Source: Bryobacteraceae bacterium
Lineage (GTDB): Bacteria; Acidobacteriota; Terriglobia; Bryobacterales; Bryobacteraceae
Direction: 5' to 3'
Length of the DNA: 10,019 nt
NCBI GenBank assembly: GCA_014379815.1
Contig: JACMLA010000836.1
Span: 1 to 10,019 of the forward strand
Of the stretch, positions 1 to 6,177 are shown in pieces. The notes under the pieces were generated by a model that was not told the DNA's origin, did no database searches, and saw only the letters and a list, made by a program, of their open reading frames with translations. A program made the translations under genes and the position numbers. The first letter of the stretch is position 1. The number at the start of each line of letters is the position of its first letter.

Positions 1-1
1 G

Positions 2-2602
2 GAGTACCGTCAGGCAGGTGTGATCGTAGAAGCGATCCGCGCCACTTTACTCGATCTGCGGCTGGCAGTCGCGTCGTCGGAGCAGACGATCACTGTGAAC
101 GCAGACGGAAGCGTTCTGACGATTGAGCCTTCCGGTATCCCAGGAAATTTGAATCAGAAATCGATTGAGAATCTGCCGCTAACGTCGCGCAACCTGACTA
201 ACCTCGCACTGTTCGTTCCCGGCATCACTGGCAAGCGTGACGATGAGTTTGGCAACACGCAATTCGCTTTTGGCGGGATGCAACGCCGGGGCTTTCTCAC
301 CGACGGGATCGACACATCGCAACGTGGCGGCATCTTTCGCCTTGGGATCTTCTCGGCGGAGTCCGTACAGGAAATCCGGGTTATCCAAAATGCTTATTCC
401 GCGGAGTACGGCCGAACTGCGGGCGGGATTGTAAACATCATCACACGCGGCGGCACGAATCAGTATCATGGTGAATTTCTCAACTTATGGCGTCGACCGG
501 GCCTGATTGCCCGTCCGGCGCTGCTTGGCCGAGCGTTTCCCACTCCCTTCCAGCAGTGGACCGTGTACTCCGGTAACTTCGGCGGACCTATAGTTAAGGA
601 CCGTCTTTGGATCTTCGGGAGTGCAGAGTATCAGCCGATTGACGCCCCTCGCGCAATCCTGGTCTCCCAGACAAACGCTACCGCGCTTGGCATCCCATCC
701 AGCGAGATTGGGTCGACGAAGTTTTCGCAGCGGTTCCAAACTTACCTCGTTCGGGGCGATTATCAGATTAACTCCCGCAACGCGGGTTTCATGCGCTACG
801 GGCTTTTCCGCACTCCTTCTACGGAACAGAACTCCGGTCTGATCGTTCGCAGTTCCGGGAACAATTTTCGGGATCGTATGGAGACCGTTGGTGCGCAGCT
901 GACCACAACGATCTCCAGCAATGCGGTAAACGAGTTCCGGTTCGGCTGGTCACGGCGCAAATTCTTCCGTCCTCCTGTCAACGGCGATCCGGAGGGTGGC
1001 GAACAGCCTATAGTGACGATCACGGGTGTGGCGACACTTGGCTCGAATGGCGCTGCCAACGAACGGTACCTTGAGGATCAGCTTCAGTTTATTGACAACT
1101 ACTCGTGGCGACTGGGATCGCACGATCTGAAAGTCGGCACCGATATCGCGACCATCCTGCTGGATCAAAATGTCCGGCTAAATGAGACCTTCCAATTTGG
1201 TGGCATCGCCGGCCTGGTGACTCCTCTCCAGCAGTATTTGAATACGGTGAACCGGGTTACGAACCCCCAGACGAATCAGCCCTACGCGTACACGCAGCTA
1301 ATGCAGCAGCTTGGGAACAACCGGGCAGTCCACCGGACGTGGTCAACTAACTTCTTTGTGCAGGACGACTGGCGGATCAGGCCAGGGTTCACGATTTCTC
1401 TTGGAGCCCGTTACGAGTATCTGAAGTGGCCTGAACTGGATAGAACAGCCCCTCTGGAGATCTCGCGGGATCTACGCAACGATGCAAACAACATTGCGCC
1501 CCGAGTTGGTTTCGTATGGCAGCACGGAGCCAAAGGAGTCGTTCGCGGTGGCTACGGAATCTTCTACGACACGATGAACCTTCGGCTGCTCACGCAGGTG
1601 ATCCGGAACAACGGACAGAAGGTTTTGAACTATACGGTAAGTAGCTCCGCTGCAGGAGCCCCGGTTTTTCCAGAGGGTCTGGCGACTCCGAATCCAGCGT
1701 TCCAACAGCGTTCGAATGTCTGGGGTTTCTCACGCGATTTTGAGACGATGTATGCCCAGCAGGCCAACGTGCAGTATGAGCGGGAGGTGGCCCGTGATCT
1801 GGCCCTTACGGTTGGCGTGCAGTGGTACGGCGGGCGGCGCTTACCGCTGGTGCGCGATATCAACCTGGGCACACCCTTGAGACTGCTGGACGACGGCCGG
1901 CCTGTGTTCTCCAACGCAGGGCGACCGGATACGCGATTTAATCAGGTCAACCTGTTTGAGAGCGTTGGGCTGGCGCGTTACTACGGCGGCTTTGTGGCAG
2001 TAACGAAACGCTACAGCCGCGGGTTTCAGTTCACAGCATCGTACACACTTGGCTATGCGCAAAACAACACCGATTCCATTGGCGACGCGGGTGCCAATGT
2101 GACCGATCCTACAAACATCGGTTTCGACCGGGCCGGTGCGTCTTCAGATCAGCGCCACAGGTTTGTTGCACAAGGAATCTGGGAGCCGCGCATCGATGTC
2201 AACCGGGTAGCCAACACGATTGTGAATGGCTGGCGCTTTTCGCCGAACGTGACGATCACCTCCGGCTTCCCAATCACTGTTGTACAGGGCTCAGATTTGA
2301 ATGGTGACGGCAACAATAACGATCGCCCTCTGTTCCGCGGACGCAACGACGTGACGGGACCTGGCTTTAGTGAGACGAACCTGAGAGTCAGCCGCGAGTT
2401 TCCCATCTGGCGGGAACGGGTTCGGCTGGAGCTGATTGGGGAGGCGGAAAACCTGCTGAACTCCACCAACGTAAACTGCGGGGTAGGCGGTTGCAGTGGG
2501 GCAGTGATCAACAACATCACAGCTCCGATTTCTGACTTGTTCCGGGCGACCAGCGCGAACAACTCCCGTCAGGTTCAAGTCGGTGGGAGGATTCGTTTCT
2601 AG
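2..2602 (+). CDS. Oar-like TonB-dependent receptor, 5'-truncated by window edge
   Basis: This is an outer-membrane TonB-dependent receptor that would import a ligand using TonB/ExbBD energy; the ligand is unknown. The frame is open from base 2, so the gene begins before the window and the in-frame GTG at 20 is not its start. The first visible residues (EYRQAGVIVEAIRATLLDL) match the last strands of a carboxypeptidase-regulatory-like domain. A plug-like region follows, with LPLTSRN (bases 173-193), NAYSAEYGRTAGGIVN and GGTNQYHG. The rest is a long aromatic-rich beta-barrel ending in VQVGGRIRF, with a C-terminal Phe as expected for outer-membrane insertion. LPLTSRN varies the common LPLNGRN. 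An acidic DLNGDGNNND loop lies at 2294-2323. About 866 residues are visible, and the missing part is probably a signal peptide plus most of the roughly 90-residue N-terminal domain. The family call is firm; the substrate is not known. The next gene starts directly at its stop codon. Confidence 0.93.
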   Translation, partial: EYRQAGVIVEAIRATLLDLRLAVASSEQTITVNADGSVLTIEPSGIPGNLNQKSIENLPLTSRNLTNLALFVPGITGKRDDEFGNTQFAFGGMQRRGFLTDGIDTSQRGGIFRLGIFSAESVQEIRVIQNAYSAEYGRTAGGIVNIITRGGTNQYHGEFLNLWRRPGLIARPALLGRAFPTPFQQWTVYSGNFGGPIVKDRLWIFGSAEYQPIDAPRAILVSQTNATALGIPSSEIGSTKFSQRFQTYLVRGDYQINSRNAGFMRYGLFRTPSTEQNSGLIVRSSGNNFRDRMETVGAQLTTTISSNAVNEFRFGWSRRKFFRPPVNGDPEGGEQPIVTITGVATLGSNGAANERYLEDQLQFIDNYSWRLGSHDLKVGTDIATILLDQNVRLNETFQFGGIAGLVTPLQQYLNTVNRVTNPQTNQPYAYTQLMQQLGNNRAVHRTWSTNFFVQDDWRIRPGFTISLGARYEYLKWPELDRTAPLEISRDLRNDANNIAPRVGFVWQHGAKGVVRGGYGIFYDTMNLRLLTQVIRNNGQKVLNYTVSSSAAGAPVFPEGLATPNPAFQQRSNVWGFSRDFETMYAQQANVQYEREVARDLALTVGVQWYGGRRLPLVRDINLGTPLRLLDDGRPVFSNAGRPDTRFNQVNLFESVGLARYYGGFVAVTKRYSRGFQFTASYTLGYAQNNTDSIGDAGANVTDPTNIGFDRAGASSDQRHRFVAQGIWEPRIDVNRVANTIVNGWRFSPNVTITSGFPITVVQGSDLNGDGNNNDRPLFRGRNDVTGPGFSETNLRVSREFPIWRERVRLELIGEAENLLNSTNVNCGVGGCSGAVINNITAPISDLFRATSANNSRQVQVGGRIRF
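2585..2591 (+). promoter_or_regulatory. Shine-Dalgarno for the phosphodiesterase gene
   Basis: GGGAGGA lies inside the last codons of the receptor, 11 bases before the ATG at 2603. With the TAG at 2600-2602 touching that ATG, it indicates translation of the downstream gene by the same or re-initiating ribosomes. The spacing is slightly long. Confidence 0.55.
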
Positions 2603-3832
2603 ATGCGACGATCGCTTGTCCTGCTATCTATGGCGTGTAGTCTCTGTGCAGCGCGACCGCTTCTGGTGGTGTCTGTCGATGGGCTGGACCATCGCTATTT
2701 GCGCGACGCTGACAAACTTGGCCTGAGGATACCAAATATCCGGAAGATCCTCAGGGAAGGGAAGTGGGCGGACGGTGTCGTTGGCGTTGTGCCAACAGTA
2801 ACGTGGCCCTCGCACACATCATTAATCACGGGTGTACCGCCCAATCAGCATGGCATCCTGAGTAACCGGCGTCCGCGTTCCGATGGTGGCGACTACTACT
2901 GGAATGTTGATCTTTTGAAAGTGCCGACGCTTCTGAACGCTGTCCGTGCAGCAGGCAAGAAGTCGGGGACGATCACGTGGCCTGTCACTGTCGAGGCTCC
3001 TGCGGATTTCAATCTTCCCGAGTATTTTCAGAAGCGGAACGGCGGCGCGATGGATCTGGAGTCGATCGCGAAGAAGTCCACGCCGGGGCTGGTTGATGCG
3101 ATTACCGGGATGTATCCCTCGTTCTCAAAACAGTGGGTGGACGACAGATCGAGGACACAGGCGACAATGTTTCTGCTTCGGGAGAAGAGGCCGGATCTAT
3201 TACTCGTCCATTTCGTGGACCTCGATTCGGAAGCACATGACACGGGCCCGTTCAGCACTGCAGCGAATGCGATCCTGGAGTATACGGATGAATTGATCGG
3301 CGATATCCTTCGCGTCCTGCCGAAAGATTATGCATTCGCGCTTGTGTCAGACCATGGCTTCGAGAGGACGGACAAGATGATCCACCTTCAAAAGGAGATC
3401 GGGGACGGTGCAATGGTGACGCCGTTCCTGATTGGGGCGCGCTCACAGGAAAGTGCAGCCCGTATACGGGAACTTCGGGCTCGCCCGGAACTTGGGATTG
3501 GGCGTGAGATTCCAGTGGAGGAACTGCGCCGTCTGGCACCAGCTATGGGCAATGTAGTAGCCGGGTGGGAACCAGCGCCGCATTTTGGCTTTGCTCCAGC
3601 CGCTTCTCCAGCTGCTGTTCCGGCTGCTTCGTCAAGTCCACAAAGCCTGTACACTGCACCTCATGAGAAGGGCAACCATGGCTTCTGGCCAACCCGGCAA
3701 GACTACCGTTCGGTATTTGCGCTTTGGGGTGAGGGAATCTCTCCGGAACGCCTGGGTGAGATCGACATGCTCTCGATCTGTGGGAGGCTTGCGAGCGTGC
3801 TGGATGTCGGGTGGCCCATGCAGAAAAACTAG
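2603..3832 (+). CDS. exported alkaline-phosphatase-superfamily enzyme (nucleotide pyrophosphatase/phosphodiesterase-like)
   Basis: This is a 409-residue protein with a likely signal peptide (MRRSLVLLSMACSLCAA; no convincing lipobox), so it should act in the periplasm or at the surface. The two-metal active site of type I phosphodiesterases/nucleotide pyrophosphatases can be read in order. D26 is in VSVDG. The probable Thr nucleophile T67 is in PTVTWPSH and is followed by TGVPPNQHGI. D208 and H212 are in DLDSEAH, D250-H251 in SDHGF, and H359 in GNHGFWP. Site 1 would be D208/H212/H359 and site 2 D26/T67/D250/H251. The predicted reaction is zinc-dependent hydrolysis of a phosphodiester or pyrophosphate bond; the physiological substrate cannot be read from sequence. 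An Ala/Pro/Ser-rich stretch (about residues 328-350) sits just before the last metal histidine. The ATG abuts the upstream receptor stop with no gap, which implies an operon. Phosphomonoesterase or phospholipase C-like activity within the superfamily is the main alternative. Confidence 0.88.
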   Translation: MRRSLVLLSMACSLCAARPLLVVSVDGLDHRYLRDADKLGLRIPNIRKILREGKWADGVVGVVPTVTWPSHTSLITGVPPNQHGILSNRRPRSDGGDYYWNVDLLKVPTLLNAVRAAGKKSGTITWPVTVEAPADFNLPEYFQKRNGGAMDLESIAKKSTPGLVDAITGMYPSFSKQWVDDRSRTQATMFLLREKRPDLLLVHFVDLDSEAHDTGPFSTAANAILEYTDELIGDILRVLPKDYAFALVSDHGFERTDKMIHLQKEIGDGAMVTPFLIGARSQESAARIRELRARPELGIGREIPVEELRRLAPAMGNVVAGWEPAPHFGFAPAASPAAVPAASSSPQSLYTAPHEKGNHGFWPTRQDYRSVFALWGEGISPERLGEIDMLSICGRLASVLDVGWPMQKN

Positions 3833-3899
3833 CGATTTGTAAAAAACCAGCAAGACGTTCGAGGCAGCAAATCGTCTGAACGTACAACAGCACGTGACT

Positions 3900-3946
3900 C
3901 CCGGGACCGGACAAAACCTTTCCCCAACAAGTAATCCGGCCCCGGG
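3900..3946. terminator. imperfect GC-rich hairpin between convergent genes
   Basis: Arms CCCGGGACCGGA (3900-3911) and TCCGGCCCCGGG (3935-3946) pair with a single A-C mismatch around a 23-base loop. It lies in the 137-base gap between the stop codons of two convergent genes, so it may terminate both. No T-run follows on either strand and the loop is large, so an intrinsic terminator is uncertain. A smaller alternative stem is present nearby, ACGTTC (3855-3860) with GAACGT (3878-3883). Nothing else was recognised in this gap. Confidence 0.35.
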
Positions 3947-3969
3947 TAATTCCTGAACCTATTGTAAGG

Positions 3970-5265
3970 TCACTTGACTGAATTGATGGAGATCGTGTTA
4001 ACCATCTCCTCGACTTGGGCGCGGATGTAGTCGCGTGCAGCCAGATAGTCTGCGCTCACTGAGGGAGTATCGTTCCATTCCATTTGTTTAGCCGACTTCA
4101 TGTTGTCAGGCAATTTGGCACCAAGCGTTACAACCAGTAGGGCCGAGGTAATTTCTGAACTCTTCAGGGATTCAGGCTGGCCTGCTAATGGCGCAAATCC
4201 GTCGGCCTGCAATCCCGCAGTTGTAGCGGAGTTGAATTGTGGATCCGGCGCAGTCCCTCTTGCGATGGCCCTAAGTCCAAGTCCCCGTTCGGAGGCTAGT
4301 TTATTGAAGTAAGCTGCGGCAATTACGCTTTTGGCAGCACCGTGTTCACATACGAAGACCACGCTGGCGGTTTGGGTTGGCTGCTGAGTGTCCAACGCAG
4401 ATCGTAATCCCTTTGCGAGTGCCGCAGCAGATCCTTTTCCCCAGTAATGCAGAAAAATGTACTGAGGCTTTTCATGCGTCATGTGATTGTGAATCGCGAC
4501 GATGTTGATCCCGGCTTTTCGCAGAGCTTTCAGGACTGGCTGAACTTCGGATTCGAGCATGGCAAAATCACCATCAACAAAGGCCGCATCATCTGTGCCC
4601 GCGAACGCCGCCCACGTATTCACTCCCATCTGATTGCCGACGGACTTGCCGTGCATCTCGGCCTTTCGGCCAATTGTGGCTTTATACATACCCGCGTTGC
4701 TCTGCCCCTTGACTCCGAGCACCACGTCAATCGGGGACGGGGTAATTGAATTGGACGTAGAAACGTTTGGACCGGCGAATCTGGTTGTCGGCTGAGGGTT
4801 GGCTGAGCGGATCTCTTTCACCTTGTCCAGTGTGCGTCGTACGGCTGTTGCCAGCTTGTCTGGATTTCCGGTTCCACCGATGTGCATAAACATGACACGC
4901 GGCGAGTCGAAGAAGAAGTGATTGTGCAGTGCGGTTACTTCCAGAGCATTGTCCAGCGCGACCGACATCACAGGGTTGACTTCATCCTCGAAAAGCACCA
5001 GGTCTCCCATGACCATGAGGTCGTCGTGGGCACCCGGAGTGAACGCTGCCCACGATGTGAGCCCGAGAAACGGGTGCATACGCCGTCCCTCCACCGCGAC
5101 CTCGACGTCATTCCTGGGGAAAGTTACCCGGTGAACATCCTCGTCGGCGACATAGGTTCCCTTTGCGCCAGTGATCTGGTCTATCGTCGTTCTGTGTGAC
5201 TCGGGAATTGCGGCAGAGACTTGAAAGGCAAGTACTAACAGAAGTGGAGTGAGGGATCTAATCAA
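3970..5265 (-). CDS. exported DUF1259-DUF1259-LMW phosphatase-like fusion protein
   Basis: This 431-residue protein begins with a signal peptide (about residues 1-19, LLLVLAFQVSAA), so it is probably periplasmic. Two tandem DUF1259 (LppY/LpqO family) repeats occupy about 28-150 and 178-292. Each carries a WAAF motif (72-75; 218-221), a GDL/GDF strand (87-89; 232-234) and a histidine motif with identical spacing: H114-N-H116 then H128, and H259-N-H261 then H273. These histidines could bind metal (inference); the family's function is not established. Residues 301-425 resemble low-molecular-weight protein tyrosine phosphatase/arsenate reductase: VVFVCEHGAAKS has the P-loop Cys at 306, but the expected CX5R is CX5K (K312). 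WNDTPSVSADY near 397-407 may supply the acidic residue (D399). The start is TTG, behind a GAAGGTG Shine-Dalgarno; no ATG or GTG lies in frame before an upstream stop. The fold assignments are good; the activity is open. Confidence 0.85.
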   Translation of the reverse strand: MIRSLTPLLLVLAFQVSAAIPESHRTTIDQITGAKGTYVADEDVHRVTFPRNDVEVAVEGRRMHPFLGLTSWAAFTPGAHDDLMVMGDLVLFEDEVNPVMSVALDNALEVTALHNHFFFDSPRVMFMHIGGTGNPDKLATAVRRTLDKVKEIRSANPQPTTRFAGPNVSTSNSITPSPIDVVLGVKGQSNAGMYKATIGRKAEMHGKSVGNQMGVNTWAAFAGTDDAAFVDGDFAMLESEVQPVLKALRKAGINIVAIHNHMTHEKPQYIFLHYWGKGSAAALAKGLRSALDTQQPTQTASVVFVCEHGAAKSVIAAAYFNKLASERGLGLRAIARGTAPDPQFNSATTAGLQADGFAPLAGQPESLKSSEITSALLVVTLGAKLPDNMKSAKQMEWNDTPSVSADYLAARDYIRAQVEEMVNTISINSVK

Positions 5266-5273
5266 GATGTTTT

Positions 5274-5281
5274 CACCTTCC
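5274..5281 (-). promoter_or_regulatory. Shine-Dalgarno deciding the TTG start of the DUF1259 fusion gene
   Basis: On the minus strand GGAAGGTG lies 8 bases before the TTG at 5265-5263. It supports TTG as the start, since an in-frame stop occurs upstream and the nearby ATG (minus strand, in TATAATGAGG) is in another frame that stops after seven codons. Confidence 0.6.
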
Positions 5282-5283
5282 TC

Positions 5284-5289
5284 ATTATA
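5284..5289 (-). promoter_or_regulatory. -10 element (TATAAT) for the DUF1259 fusion gene
   Basis: A perfect TATAAT on the minus strand ends 18 bases before the TTG start. No good -35 is seen at normal spacing; TTTACC at 5316-5311 is 21 bases away. A start site 6-8 bases downstream would give a very short leader and would cut into the Shine-Dalgarno. It lies beyond the upstream terminator, so this gene would have its own promoter. Confidence 0.45.
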
Positions 5290-5314
5290 TGGACGGAACT
5301 AACTGGAAAAGGTA

Positions 5315-5349
5315 AAGGCCCACGATCGGTATTGTCGATCGTGGGCCTT
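5315..5349 (-). terminator. strong intrinsic terminator of the PEP-CTERM gene
   Basis: The arms AAGGCCCACGATCG (5315-5328) and CGATCGTGGGCCTT (5336-5349) are perfect 14-bp reverse complements around a 7-base loop. It lies 17 bases after the PEP-CTERM stop. On the minus strand the stem is followed by TACCTTTTCC, a partial T-tract. This separates the PEP-CTERM gene from the downstream DUF1259 fusion gene. Confidence 0.85.
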
Positions 5350-5365
5350 CTGCTTGACGTTTGAC

Positions 5366-6055
5366 TTAGCGTTTAAACTTGCGAGCAAGTCCAACCAGGG
5401 CTGCGCCCGCGCTGGTCATGAGCAGGAAGCTCGAGGGTTCGGGGACTGCAGATGTTGTCGCATTGATGTAGCCGAGATCGAATCCATCGGTGGACTTTGC
5501 TGGTAGAAGTGGTCGGGTAATGTCGGCAACTTCGACCTGTTTGAATGCGAAGCTATCAAAGCCGGAGACTAGCCATTGTGTCGTACCCGAATTAAGTACA
5601 GCCGTGCTGCAAATCAGTCCAGGCGTGCAGGACGCAGGCGTTTGATTGAGATTTAGAACAATATCAGAAGCTCCACTCAGCGAGCCGGAGAAAGTTAGCC
5701 GCACGCCTTCGGGATAGTTCGCACTGTTTACACCAAACGTCGTTTCGCGAACCTCAAATGTGCCGGACAGAATGAAGCCATCCAGAGCTGTTCCGTAAAC
5801 CCGGCCACCGACGTTGGAGTTGGCCACAAAACCCAGGCTTAGCCACTTATTGTCTGAAGGGTTGAAGATCGACATCGGATCGTTCCGCTGTGGATCCGTG
5901 ATCGTGGTGCCGTTCTTGTTTTTCCCCTGTTCTGCAAACCAGTTGATGTTATTCAAAGTTGCAATCGGAGCTGCGGAACTTACTGCAGAACTGATAAGTA
6001 AGAGTGCTGCCGGTGCGAACAGCTGAGAGATTGTTTTCGTATTCATTTGAAGCAT
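5366..6055 (-). CDS. PEP-CTERM sorting-domain protein of unknown function
   Basis: This is a 229-residue exported protein. It has an N-terminal signal peptide (hydrophobic LFAPAALLLISSAVSSA, cleavage probably after A28 or A29). The C-terminal PEP-CTERM signal has VPEP at 204-207, a hydrophobic segment LLMTSAGAALVGLA and a basic end RKFKR. Proteins of this class are cleaved and sorted by an exosortase, usually in organisms that make exopolysaccharide; no exosortase gene is in this window. The mature part (about 30-203) is Gly/Ser/Asn-rich, looks beta-stranded and has two cysteines (C143, C149) that could form a disulfide. I do not recognise a catalytic domain. Neither candidate ATG (6055, or 6046 giving MNTKTIS) has a clear Shine-Dalgarno, so the start is uncertain by three codons. 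A perfect terminator follows the stop. It is divergently transcribed from the beta-helix gene. Confidence 0.88.
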   Translation of the reverse strand: MLQMNTKTISQLFAPAALLLISSAVSSAAPIATLNNINWFAEQGKNKNGTTITDPQRNDPMSIFNPSDNKWLSLGFVANSNVGGRVYGTALDGFILSGTFEVRETTFGVNSANYPEGVRLTFSGSLSGASDIVLNLNQTPASCTPGLICSTAVLNSGTTQWLVSGFDSFAFKQVEVADITRPLLPAKSTDGFDLGYINATTSAVPEPSSFLLMTSAGAALVGLARKFKR

Positions 6056-6160
6056 GAACCAAGTGTGCCCGTTTTACGTTTTGCTGCCTATTTCCCATTC
6101 GGGCTATATGGCATCGATCTGGTACCACGACTAACCAGTACTCTCATACCTCCTCGGGGA

Positions 6161-6166
6161 TATAAT
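6161..6166 (+). promoter_or_regulatory. -10 element (TATAAT) for the beta-helix gene
   Basis: A perfect TATAAT lies 11 bases before the ATG at 6178. No TTGACA-like hexamer is found 16-19 bases upstream. Transcription starting 6-11 bases downstream would give a leader of about 0-5 bases, so the message may be leaderless. This also argues against the in-frame TTG at 6166, which overlaps the hexamer. The 122-base divergent gap shows no clear promoter for the minus-strand gene; TATAGC at 6108-6103 is only a weak candidate. Confidence 0.5.
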
Positions 6167-6177
6167 TGGCCCCGTTT

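Noticed and set aside
20..22. GTG as the true start of the first receptor
   Set aside because: The frame is open to the window edge and the residues before it continue the carboxypeptidase-regulatory-like domain, so the gene begins outside the window.
2149..2562. 137-codon minus-strand open frame inside the first receptor
   Set aside because: Shadow of the receptor barrel frame, with no independent evidence.
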